From DATARH01 sp963734125 (GTDB taxonomy: Bacteria; Pseudomonadota; Alphaproteobacteria; ATCC43930; CGMCC-115725), in contig CAVTGB010000049.1 in the NCBI GenBank assembly GCA_963734125.1, positions 53,271 through 117,270 on the forward strand: a stretch of DNA of 64,000 nucleotides, written 5' to 3'. Position numbers and translations under genes: made by a program. This document shows, in pieces, positions 1 to 7,112 of this stretch. The notes beneath the pieces were generated by a model, which saw only the letters and a program-made list of their open reading frames with translations, had not been told where the DNA came from and did not search any database. Within the stretch, counting starts at the first letter, position 1, and the number at the start of each line of letters is the position of its first letter.

Positions 1-1142
1 GGCTCGACGCCGCCCGGCTCGCGCACGCTGGAAGAGGAAGGCGTCGTCATCGACGATTTCCTGCTGGTCGACGGCGGGCATTTCCGCGAAGCCGAGTTCC
101 GCGCGCTGCTGGCCTCGGCGCGAAATATCCGGCGCGCAGCCCGGACGTGAACGTCGCCGACATCAAGGCGCAGGTCGCGGCCAACGAGAAGGGCGTGCAG
201 GAGCTGCGCGGCGTGGTCGCGCAGTTCGGCTGGACGTCGGTGCGCGCCTATATGCGCCACGTCATGGACAATGCCGAGGAAAGCGTCCGCCGGGTGATCG
301 ACCGCATCGGCGACGGCGCCTTCGACTACACGATGGACAACGGCTCGCCGCTGCGGGTCGCGATCAGCGTCGATCGCGCAGACGCGCAGCGCGATCGTCG
401 ACTTCACCGGCACCGGCGCAGCAGCACGACGACAACTTCAACTCGCCGCCGGCGGTGACGCGCGCGGCGGTGCTGTATGTGTTCCGCTGCCTGGTCGGCA
501 GACGATATCCCGCTCAACGACGGCTGCCTGAAGCCGATCCGGCTGGTGATCCCGCCGGGCACGTTCCTCTCGCCCGAGCCGGGGGCGGCGGTGGTCGCCG
601 GCAACACCGAGGTCTCGCAGGCCACGTGCAACGCGCTCTTCGGCGCGCTGGGGTCGATCGCCTGCAGCCAGGCGACGATGAACAACTTCATCTTCGGCGA
701 CGCGACGCGGCAGTACTACGAGACGATCTGCGGCGGCACCGGCGCCGGGCCGGGATTCGACGGCACCGCCGCCGTCCACACGCACATGACCAACACGCGG
801 ATGACCGATCCCGAGGTGCTGGAGCTGCGCTATCCGGTGCGGCTGGAGGGATTTCTGATCCGCCGCGGCTCCGGCGGTGCCGGAAGCTGGCGCGGCGGCG
901 ACGGCGCGGTGCGGCGCATCCGCTTTCTGGAGCCGATGACCGCGGTGATCGTCTCGTCGCGCCGCAACGTCGCCCCGTTCGGCCTGGACGGCGGCGACGA
1001 CGGCGCGCTCGGCCGGCAATGGGTCGAACGCGCGGACGGCAGCATCCACGTGATGACCGGCACCGACCGGGCGGAACTCGCGCCAGGCGATGTCTTTGTC
1101 ATCGAGACGCCGGGCGGCGGTGGTTACGGCCCCAGCGGTTAG
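1..1142 (+). CDS. Hydantoinase B/oxoprolinase family protein, 3' part, several frame breaks
   Basis: C-terminal part of an HyuB-type subunit, which with HyuA hydrolyses hydantoins or 5-oxoproline in an ATP-dependent way; the 5' end lies outside the window. Conserved sequence is recovered by changing frame four times: frame 1 to about 124, frame 3 to about 385 ('DRIGDGAFDYTMDNGS'), frame 1 to about 418 ('AIVDFTGTGA'), frame 2 to about 498 ('DDNFNSPPAV'), then frame 3 to the stop at 1140-1142. Hallmarks of the last part are 'DGCLKPIRLVIPPGTFL', 'GGTGAGPGFDGTAAVHTHMT' and the Gly-rich end 'TPGGGGYGPSG'. Conservation continues on both sides of each break, so sequence error is more likely than decay. 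The subunit family is confident; the substrate is unknown. Confidence 0.85.
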
Positions 1143-1283
1143 AGCGAAATCTGTTTCGGTTGAAGCATCAAAAATATACCCCTCCCGCGCCACCGGACGG
1201 CCGGCCCTTGCGGGCCGTTCCCGGGGGTGACCCGCAAGTCCACGTCTTTGTTGGCGTCAAGCACGAGGTTTGAGGGCAGGGCG

Positions 1284-2028
1284 ATGAATGGAGGCCAGAT
1301 CGGGCGTTCGCTGCGCCGTCTCGAAGACCGCAGGTTTCTGACCGGGGCGGGGCGCTATGTCGACGACGTCAACCTGACCGGCCAGTTGCACGCCGTCGTG
1401 CTGCGCTCGCCGCACGGGCATGCAGTGATCGAGGGGATCGATGCCGCCCGCGTCATGCCGGGGGTGCGCGGCGTCTTCACCGCCGCCGATCTCGATGCGG
1501 ACGGGATCGGCCCGTTGCCGTGCATCGCCCAGGTGGCGACGGTCGCACCGATCATCGTGCCGCCGCGCCGGGCACTGGCGCATACCCGCGTTCGGCATGT
1601 CGGCGATCCCGTCGCGTTCGTCGTGGCCGAGACCGGGGAGGAGGCCCGTGACGCCGCCGAGCGCGTCGCGGTCGCATACCGGCCGTTGCCCGCAGTGGTC
1701 GATGCGACGGCGGCCCTCGCCGCTGGAGCGCCGCTCTTGTGGGATGAAGCGTCGGGCAATCTATCCTACCAATTCCTGCGCGGCGACAAGCCGGCAGTCG
1801 AGGCGGCATTCGCCCGGGCCGCCCATGTCGTCGAGATCGAACTCGTCAACAACCGGTTGGTCGTCGCTCCGATCGAGCCGCGCGCCGCGATCGGCCGCTA
1901 CGACGCCGCCGGCGATGCGCTCGAATTGCTGCTGACCGGCCAGGGCGTGCACAGCCTCAAGCAACAGCTTGCCGATGCGGTGTTTCACATGGCCCCTGAG
2001 CGCATCACCGTGCGCGCGCCCGAGTCAG
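1284..2028 (+). pseudogene. Molybdopterin hydroxylase large subunit (CoxL/XdhB-like), N-terminal stump
   Basis: The first ~247 residues of a xanthine dehydrogenase/CO dehydrogenase-type molybdenum subunit, normally about 780 residues. The start ATG at 1284 opens 'GRSLRRLEDRRFLTGAGRYV', followed by the a/b-hammerhead domain ('GDPVAFVVAETGEEARDAAE') and the start of the first Mo-binding domain ('EPRAAIGRYD', 'LLLTGQGVHSLKQQLA'). Similarity stops near 'ERITVRAPE', just before the expected Gly-rich 'GGGFG' motif. The frame then runs into unrelated DNA that encodes an acyl-CoA ligase on the other strand. More than two thirds of the enzyme is missing, so it cannot be functional as written. Confidence 0.8.
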
Positions 2029-2169
2029 CCCGCTGGCGCGCAACAGATGTGCCAGCCGGTTACTGCGGCGCTCTAATTCGCCATACGTCAGGATCTCGCC
2101 GCTTCCCGCCATGATGATGGCCGGCTGGTCCGCCCGCAGTCCGGCATGCTCGCCCGGATCCCCGCTCAC
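2022..2169 (-). pseudogene. AMP-dependent acyl-CoA synthetase, N-terminal stump
   Basis: Read on the minus strand from a GTG at 2169, about 49 codons match the start of fatty-acyl-CoA ligases: 'RADQPAIIMAGSGEILTYGE' followed by 'LERRSNRLAHLLRASGL'. The match stops where the plus-strand molybdopterin-hydroxylase stump stops. Two convergent genes have therefore both lost their 3' parts at one junction near 2025. It is too short to be active. The family call rests on the very typical 'ltYgELerrsNrLAhlLr' block. Confidence 0.6.
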
Positions 2170-2670
2170 TCCGCGGCAGATCAGATCCGCGTTCGGGTGA
2201 CAGGAACAAATCGCTGAACAGCTGTCAATCGGGGGCGATCAGCCTGTGCTTCAGGCAATGCACCATGAGCGCCCCTGTCGCTATCCTGGAAGCCGCTGAC
2301 GCTCGCGGGCGCTGCGATCGCAAGACCGCTCTCTTCCGACGACGACTGCGCCGTCGCCGCGCGCAACGATGACTCTCAGCCTTCCTAACCGAGCATCGTC
2401 GTCGCGGATGACCCTATAATGATGCCGCGTATGAGCACAAATTTCGGATACGTGGTTATTCAGCTCATGCGTCAATTTCTATATCAAAGAATGAAACTCA
2501 AAGCATGGCAACGACGATTGCCATTCTTTATTTTAATTTTTCTGAGTATTTTCCGATGGCTGACATTAGAGGGATAGATCTCTAGATACGGCACATCGTC
2601 ATCTGGTCGCTGAAAAGCGGCGCAGCGGCGATTTCACCACTCGTTGCCAAACTCCTGAAAGGGTATCGCC
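2170..2670. other. Gene-free stretch with AT-rich core
   Basis: No supportable gene. The part up to about 2400 has the base composition of coding DNA, but no frame shows a recognisable family. From about 2440 to 2600 the sequence becomes strikingly AT-rich for this window and contains the hairpin at 2505-2524. It probably holds the promoter of the Spy-like gene that starts at 2671, but no confident -35/-10 pair could be assigned. Confidence 0.5.
2505..2545 (+). terminator. Candidate rho-independent terminator
   Basis: Perfect 7-bp stem ATGGCAA / TTGCCAT with a 6-nt loop (2505-2524), followed at once by a T-rich tract 'TCTTTATTTTAATTTTT'. Orientation suggests termination of plus-strand transcription. 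No intact gene lies just upstream, so it may belong to a gene lost in the deletion near 2025. Confidence 0.45.
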
Positions 2671-3171
2671 ATGTCATCTTTCACCCGCCCGATTGCCGGG
2701 TCCGCGCCTTTCCTGCGCTCGGTTGCGATCGCCGCGCTGCTCGGCGCCACGATGCTCGCCACCCCGCTCGCCGCGGCGCGTGCCGAGCAGGCCGTTACCG
2801 CCCCAGGCCCGGCCGCCGCGGCCGCAACCGAGACCAAGGGGGAGACCGTCGAGCAGCGCATCACCAGCCTGCATGCGGCGCTCAAGATCACCCCGAACCA
2901 GGACGCGAAATGGAACGCCGTCGCCCAGGCGATGCGCGAGAACGCGGCCACGATGGACAAGCTGATCGCGTCCAATCGGACCACGGCGCCGCAAAACAAG
3001 ACCGCGGTCGCGGATCTGAAAACCTACCAGCAATTCGCCCAAGCGCACGTCGACGGGCTGAAGAACCTGATCGGGTCTTTCACCACGCTTTACGACGCGA
3101 TGACCGACGCCCAGAAGAAGAACGCCGATGAGGTGTTCACAGCCAGGCAGACCGCTCGGTTGCACGGTTAA
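2671..3171 (+). CDS. Spy/CpxP-like periplasmic protein
   Basis: 166-residue exported protein. Residues 1-38 are a signal peptide: basic and polar start, hydrophobic 'SVAIAALLGATMLATPLAAA', probable cleavage after 'ARA'. After a Pro/Ala linker the rest is Ala/Gln/Lys-rich and helical: 'EQRITSLHAALKITPNQDAK', 'AMRENAATMDKL' and a late 'MTDAQKKNADEVF' that resembles the LTxxQ repeat of Spy/CpxP chaperones. Those proteins bind unfolding proteins in the periplasm during envelope stress. The ATG is preceded by a GAAAGGG ribosome site. First gene of a run of small envelope or stress genes. The fold assignment is an inference from motif and length. Confidence 0.65.
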   Translation: MSSFTRPIAGSAPFLRSVAIAALLGATMLATPLAAARAEQAVTAPGPAAAAATETKGETVEQRITSLHAALKITPNQDAKWNAVAQAMRENAATMDKLIASNRTTAPQNKTAVADLKTYQQFAQAHVDGLKNLIGSFTTLYDAMTDAQKKNADEVFTARQTARLHG

Positions 3172-3229
3172 GTGGGGCTAGCGAGCGCGCTGCGCGATCG
3201 TGACACCACGCTCTTGAAAGGAGGTCGCT

Positions 3230-3532
3230 ATGACCCGGATTATCGACACCACATCGAAACGCCGCCTATCGGCAAGGCTGGCGGCAGGGATCGCGATCTC
3301 AGCGATCTTCGCCCTCGGGACTTTCGCCGGAACGGCCAGCGCGCGTGACCGTGACGACGGTGGTCGCCACGGTGGCGGCGGCTGGAGCGGCGGGTATTAT
3401 GCCGCCCCGCCGGTGGTCTACGGCTCGACCTATGGCTATGGCTACTACGGCTCGCCCTACTATGCCCCGCCGGTAGTCTACGGCCCGGGCGTCGGCGTCA
3501 GCCTGCCGGGGATCAATATCGGCATTCGCTGA
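3230..3532 (+). CDS. Small secreted Gly/Tyr-rich protein
   Basis: 100 residues with a signal peptide (hydrophobic 'LAAGIAISAIFALGTFAGTA', probable cleavage after 'ASA' near residue 38). The mature part is low complexity: a 'DDGGRHGGGGWSGGYY' stretch, then two copies of an 'YYAPPVVYG'-type motif (residues about 56-64 and 75-84) and a short hydrophobic end. A near-perfect Shine-Dalgarno AAAGGAGGT (3217-3225) lies 5 nt before the ATG, suggesting strong translation. Such Tyr/Pro/Gly repeats occur in surface-exposed proteins, but no function can be assigned. Confidence 0.7.
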   Translation: MTRIIDTTSKRRLSARLAAGIAISAIFALGTFAGTASARDRDDGGRHGGGGWSGGYYAAPPVVYGSTYGYGYYGSPYYAPPVVYGPGVGVSLPGINIGIR

Positions 3533-3552
3533 GCCCGCCCTTCCGCAATGGC

Positions 3553-3578
3553 AACGGCCGGCATTGCTGCCGGCCGTT
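3553..3578 (+). terminator. Hairpin after the Gly/Tyr-rich gene
   Basis: Perfect 11-bp inverted repeat AACGGCCGGCA / TGCCGGCCGTT around a TTGC loop, 20 nt after the stop codon. No T-run follows, so it may act as an mRNA 3' stabiliser or weak terminator rather than a classic one. Confidence 0.5.
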
Positions 3579-3606
3579 CAGCCGCGGCGCTTGTCGGAAT
3601 TCCCGA

Positions 3607-3774
3607 AATCTTGCCACGGTTTTGCTGATCCTCCCGTTCGGGGGCGGCTTCGGCTACTTCCGCGGGCGGCTATGATAGCCGGGGCGGCGGGTATGGCATC
3701 GGCGGCGGATTGGGACTTGTCCTCGTGGTACTGCTGATCGTGCGGCTGGCCCGCGGCCGTTCCGCCGGCTTCTA
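3607..3774 (+). CDS. Small membrane protein, DUF3309-like, one frame break
   Basis: A short reading frame gives 'NLATVLLILPFGGGFGYFRG'. After one extra base in 3661-3666 it continues as 'GGYDSRGGGYGIGGGLGLVL' and 'VVLLIVRLARGRSAGF', stopping at 3772-3774. The pattern (short hydrophobic helix, Gly/Tyr-rich hinge, second hydrophobic helix 'GLGLVLVVLLIV') is that of the ~55-residue membrane proteins related to DUF3309. No clean start codon is visible; a second error upstream could hide it. The neighbouring DUF3096 gene supports a cluster of tiny inner-membrane proteins. Function unknown. Confidence 0.5.
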
Positions 3775-3795
3775 GCGCTGAGCTCAAATGGGGTG

Positions 3796-3969
3796 ATGCC
3801 GATGCTTCAGACTTTCAATATGTTGATGGTGCAGCCACTCGCCGCGTTGCTTGCAGGGATATTGATCCTGGTCATGCCGCGAATCTTGAATTTTGTGGTC
3901 GCGATCTACCTCATCTTCATCGGTGTGACCGGGTTATGGCCGCACCTGCTGACCAGCCTGCATCACTGA
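3796..3969 (+). CDS. DUF3096 family small membrane protein
   Basis: 57 residues: 'MPMLQTFNMLMVQPLAALLA' then 'GILILVMPRILNFVVAIYLI' and 'FIGVTGLWPHLLTSLHH'. The 'QPL.ALlAGILILvMPRiLN.vVAIYLI.IGv.GL' pattern is the DUF3096 signature: two hydrophobic helices joined by a conserved Met-Pro-Arg turn. Probably an inner-membrane protein of unknown function, often found among stress-response genes. ATG 3796 was chosen because it precedes the conserved core; GTG 3793 is an alternative. It follows the DUF3309-like gene by 21 nt. Confidence 0.75.
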   Translation: MPMLQTFNMLMVQPLAALLAGILILVMPRILNFVVAIYLIFIGVTGLWPHLLTSLHH

Positions 3970-4241
3970 ACCGCCCGAGAGACGCCACCGCAGGCCTCGC
4001 ATCCGCGGGGTCTGCCGCGCCGGACAATATTCCCCGCGCCGATCCCGAAGAGAGCGCGGTCCGCGCCTGCCACAATTGCAGAAGCGGGCGCTCACCAGGG
4101 CGTTTATCCAGATCGCGCGGCCTCGCACCTCTAGGTAATTTCCGAGGCTGCCTTCGACCACATGCTCGTTCCATATTATTTAACTTGAGGCGGGTCTGGT
4201 AAAATCATTTGCCGGAGCCGCCGAACAGAAAAGGCTCCCCA

Positions 4242-4553
4242 ATGAAATCGAACAATCGACTTATCTCTGGTCTCGCCTTTGCGGCTGTTTGCCTGACAGC
4301 GATCGCCGTCGCGCCGGCCGCGCGCGCCGAGATGAACGCGAGCGGGGCCCAGGTGATCACCAACGGACCGCAGACCGACCAGGGCGATGCGCGCGGCGCT
4401 CTGTCAGGTCAGGCGAACGTGCGCGACAGCGCTCGCTACGAGGCGCTGGTGCACTCGAACCCCAATTTCCGTGCGGTTCGCGAACGCAAGGAGTGCGGCC
4501 CGATCGGCGATCCGCAGATGCACGCCAGTTGCGTCGCCAGCTTCGGCAGATAG
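4242..4553 (+). CDS. Small exported protein of unknown function
   Basis: 103 residues. A clear signal peptide occupies 1-29 ('LISGLAFAAVCLTAIAVAPA', cleavage after 'ARA'). The mature ~74 residues are hydrophilic, with the repeated theme 'DQGDARGALSGQANVRDSAR' and two cysteines near the C-terminus ('KECGPIGDPQMHASC') that could form a disulfide in the periplasm. The family was not recognised. ATG 4242 was chosen because it places the signal peptide at the very N-terminus; a TTG 33 nt upstream would add a polar extension. Confidence 0.7.
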   Translation: MKSNNRLISGLAFAAVCLTAIAVAPAARAEMNASGAQVITNGPQTDQGDARGALSGQANVRDSARYEALVHSNPNFRAVRERKECGPIGDPQMHASCVASFGR

Positions 4554-4572
4554 GCACCTGTGGATGGAACGC

Positions 4573-4603
4573 CATGACCGTGTGCAAGCGTTATCCGGTC
4601 ATG
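4573..4603. other. Intergenic hairpin
   Basis: 8-bp inverted repeat CATGACCG / CGGTCATG around a 15-nt loop, just after the small exported gene. No T-run, so it may be an mRNA-end structure or a protein-binding site rather than a strong terminator. Confidence 0.3.
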
Positions 4604-4715
4604 ACGCGGCACTTCCTTCGGCTGCCGCGGACCGGCGAGCAACGGGCCTGTCGTCCGTGAGTGCACTTTATCGACCCGCCCGATGCGGGAGCCTACCCTG
4701 GTGGAGGACCGGACC

Positions 4716-6017
4716 ATGAATTTTCGCTTTACGACGATGACGGCAGTTGTCGCGTTGATGTTGTTCGCGCCGGTTGGCGGCTACGCGCAAGACGCTCCGG
4801 CCACGCCGCCGGGCGCCGCCGCCGCGCAAGACACCCCGGCCGCGTCTCCGGCCCCGGCTGCCGCACAGGACAACGCGGCCGCGCCTCCGGGCGCCGCCGC
4901 CGAGAACGTCGCGGCGACGCCTCCGGGCACGGTCGCGCCGTCGGCTGTCGACACAAAATCGGTTACCTATACCCAGCAGCAATTGGATCAGATGCTGGCG
5001 CCGATCGCGCTCTACCCCGATCAGCTGATGTCGCAAATTCTGATGGCGTCGACCTTTCCGCTGCAGATCGTCGAAGCGGCGCGCTGGCTCGAAAATCCAA
5101 GGAACGCCGCGCTCAAGGGCGACGCGCTCGTCAGCGCCCTGCAGCCGATGAATTGGGACCCGAGCGTCAAGTCGGTTACGGCGTTCCCGGCGATCGTCAA
5201 GCTGCTCAACAAGAACCTCGACTGGACCAATTCCCTGGGCGTCGCCTTTACCCATCAACAAAGCGACGTCATGGCGCAGATCCAGTTCCTGCGCCACCAG
5301 GCACAGGACGCCGGGAACCTCAAATCGAACGACAAGATCGTGTGCCGGAACGACGGGTCCAACATCGTGATCGCGTCGGCCAACCCGCGCGCCGTCTATG
5401 CGCCCTATTACAACCCGGCCGTGGTCTATGGCACCTGGCCATGGGCGGCCTATCCCCCGGTCTACTTTGCGCCCAGCTATTTCGGGATCGGCCCCATCGG
5501 GTTCGGGGTCGCCTGGGGCTGGGGTTCGGCGTGGCCGATCGTGCCGGCCTTCTGGGGCTGGTATGGGATGAATTGGGGAATGGGCGGCGGCATCTTCATC
5601 AATGGCGGCGGCTATAGCCAAATCGCCTACGGCCACGCCGCCTGGGGCGGCGGCAACTGGCAGCATCCCGGCGGCGCCATCGCTCATGGCGGCTTCACGC
5701 GTGGCGTCGGCAGCACTGGCGGCGCAGCGACCACGAGGATCGGGCGCACCTCTGCTGCCCACGCAGGTTTCGCCGGCACGCATGCCGGTGGAGCGCGTGC
5801 CGGTGGCGGCCATGCCAGTGCGACTCACTACACCGCCCATGCCGGTGGCGGCCATGCCGGCGCGGCTCACTACACCGCCCATGCCGGTGGCGGCCATGCC
5901 GGCGCGGCTCACGCCACTGGTGGAGCTCATGCCGGTGGCAGTGGCGGTGGTCACGGTGGCGGTGGCGGCCATGCCGGCGGCGGTGGCGGCGGTCACGGCG
6001 GCGGCCATCGCGGTTAA
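4716..6017 (+). CDS. DUF3300 domain protein with Gly/His/Ala-rich tail
   Basis: 433 residues. Signal peptide 1-24, then an Ala/Pro-rich linker to about residue 80. The DUF3300 domain (about 85-260) is marked by 'LDQMLAPIALYPDQLMSQIL', 'TFPLQIVEAARWL' and 'AVYAPYYNPAVVYGTWPWAA'. A Trp/Gly-rich region ('GVAWGWGSAWPIVPAFWGWY') follows, then a Gly/His/Ala-rich tail (from about 355) built on a 14-residue repeat. Probably periplasmic or outer-membrane associated; DUF3300 has no firm function. A GGAGG site lies 11 nt before ATG 4716. The His-rich tail could bind metal, but that is speculation. Confidence 0.85.
   Translation: MNFRFTTMTAVVALMLFAPVGGYAQDAPATPPGAAAAQDTPAASPAPAAAQDNAAAPPGAAAENVAATPPGTVAPSAVDTKSVTYTQQQLDQMLAPIALYPDQLMSQILMASTFPLQIVEAARWLENPRNAALKGDALVSALQPMNWDPSVKSVTAFPAIVKLLNKNLDWTNSLGVAFTHQQSDVMAQIQFLRHQAQDAGNLKSNDKIVCRNDGSNIVIASANPRAVYAPYYNPAVVYGTWPWAAYPPVYFAPSYFGIGPIGFGVAWGWGSAWPIVPAFWGWYGMNWGMGGGIFINGGGYSQIAYGHAAWGGGNWQHPGGAIAHGGFTRGVGSTGGAATTRIGRTSAAHAGFAGTHAGGARAGGGHASATHYTAHAGGGHAGAAHYTAHAGGGHAGAAHATGGAHAGGSGGGHGGGGGHAGGGGGGHGGGHRG
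5796..5921 (+). repeat. Three tandem copies of a 42-bp unit inside the DUF3300 gene
   Basis: Units at 5796-5837, 5838-5879 and 5880-5921 (the third diverges near its end) encode 14-residue repeats of the type HAGGGHAGAAHYTA. Unit length is a multiple of three, so copy-number change would preserve the frame. Confidence 0.8.
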
Positions 6018-6099
6018 CACTGCAGATCACATCATTCGCTAACCCTCCCATGCCGGATTGCGCGGACACTCGCAACCGCATGGGGCCAAGGAGATTGTC

Positions 6100-6270
6100 A
6101 TGGATAAGGATCGGATCGCCGGCGCGGCGAAGCAGATCAAGGGCTCGATCAAGGAGACCGTCGGCAAAGCGGTCGGCGACGCCAAGCTGGAGTCTGACGG
6201 CAAGGCCGACAAGATCGCCGGCAAGGTGCAGAACGCCATCGGCGGTCTCAAGGACGCGCTGAAGGAGTAA
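6100..6270 (+). CDS. CsbD family stress protein
   Basis: 56 residues, the usual CsbD length: 'MDKDRIAGAAKQIKGSIKET' then 'VGKAVGDAKLESDGKADKIA' and 'GKVQNAIGGLKDALKE'. The 'G...kikG.iKe..Gk..gd..le..Gk.dk..Gk.q' pattern is diagnostic. CsbD-like proteins are small, soluble, Lys-rich general-stress proteins of unknown mechanism. A strong AAGGAG site (6088-6093) sits just upstream of ATG 6100, which rules out the longer in-frame start at 6058. Confidence 0.9.
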   Translation: MDKDRIAGAAKQIKGSIKETVGKAVGDAKLESDGKADKIAGKVQNAIGGLKDALKE

Positions 6271-6322
6271 GAACGGTGTCGGCTGTGTTTGTCGATGAAC
6301 GAGGCAACAAGTGAGAGCCGCC

Positions 6323-6604
6323 ATGGCTGAAAAAGCGAATGCCGAGATCGCCGCGCTGGAGGCCGAGATCCAGCAGCTCCGTGCCGATTTCGCCAAGCTC
6401 ACCGACACGATGAGCGAGATGGCAACGAACGGCGTCGATGGCACCGGAGAACCGTACGCTTCAGCCGAAAAGGTCTGGAGCGAAGTTCAGCGCCAGGCCG
6501 GGAGCTTGGGCCGGGAGATCGAGGAAAGACCGATCGCCGCGGCGCTTACCGCCTTTGGCGCCGGCCTTTTCCTTGGCCGCCTCCTCACCGCGCGCCGCGG
6601 CTAG
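6323..6604 (+). CDS. YqjD/ElaB-like membrane-anchored protein
   Basis: 93 residues. The N-terminal half is a helical coiled coil ('EIAALEAEIQQLRADFAKLT'), then 'EKVWSEVQRQAGSLGREIEE' and a C-terminal hydrophobic anchor 'RPIAAALTAFGAGLFLGRLL'. This layout (coiled coil, then one C-terminal helix) matches YqjD/ElaB/DUF883-type proteins, some of which attach ribosomes to the membrane in stationary phase. Start at ATG 6323; a GTG at 6311 would add four residues. It lies between the CsbD and holin-like genes in the same direction. Confidence 0.7.
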   Translation: MAEKANAEIAALEAEIQQLRADFAKLTDTMSEMATNGVDGTGEPYASAEKVWSEVQRQAGSLGREIEERPIAAALTAFGAGLFLGRLLTARRG

Positions 6605-6636
6605 CCCGCCGCCGGCCGCATAGCCCTAGGGACAGC

Positions 6637-7077
6637 GTGGAGCGCATTCTCTCGCGGGCGCTGATCGCGATGGCGACAGCCTTGGCCGCCATCATCCTGG
6701 TGGCGACGGCGGCGATTTTCCTGGGCGCGGCCTTGTATCTCTACCTTGTGTCGCTGGCGGCCCCGCCGGCTGTTGCCGCATTATTCGTCGGCCTGACGGG
6801 GCTCGTGCTGGCGGGATTGATCCTCCTTGCGTTCCGCATGACCGCGCGATCCGGCCGAACACCGCGAAGGCGCGGCGACAAAGGTTCAGCGGATCCCGGC
6901 CTCGCCGACACGCTCGACGATCTTGCGGCCCGGCTCGGCAGTCGGGCGGCGCGGCAACTGACCGACCGGGCGCACGCCCACCCCTATCGCAGCTTTGCCG
7001 TGGCGCTCGTCGCCGGGTTGGCGATCGGCGGGAGCCCGGAATTGCGCGCCATGCTCGACAAGATCCTGAAGAATTAG
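6637..7077 (+). CDS. Holin-superfamily-like (DUF1469-type) membrane protein
   Basis: 146 residues. Two adjacent transmembrane helices at about 8-35 and 40-66 ('TALAAIILVATAAIFLGAAL', 'AALFVGLTGLVLAGLILLAF'), a basic loop 'RSGRTPRRRGDKGSADPG', and a helical tail ending 'YRSFAVALVAGLAIGGSPEL'. This resembles chromosomal 'phage holin family' proteins that sit with YqjD-like genes; in E. coli the equivalent order is yqjD-yqjE. GTG start at 6637. It is not evidence of a prophage. Role in the envelope unknown. Confidence 0.65.
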   Translation: MERILSRALIAMATALAAIILVATAAIFLGAALYLYLVSLAAPPAVAALFVGLTGLVLAGLILLAFRMTARSGRTPRRRGDKGSADPGLADTLDDLAARLGSRAARQLTDRAHAHPYRSFAVALVAGLAIGGSPELRAMLDKILKN

Positions 7078-7112
7078 GCCTGTCCGGTCGGGCGAACCGC
7101 GAGATTTCCGCG

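Noticed and set aside
5796..5921. CRISPR-like direct repeats
   Set aside because: Units are contiguous without spacers and encode protein in frame.
4668..6020. Long minus-strand open frame (450 codons) opposite the DUF3300 gene
   Set aside because: Low-complexity Arg/Ala/Gly shadow of the GC-rich, repetitive plus-strand gene, which has a signal peptide, domain and ribosome site.
6637..7077. Prophage signal from the holin-like protein
   Set aside because: Chromosomal two-helix proteins of this type occur with YqjD-like genes; no other phage genes are near.
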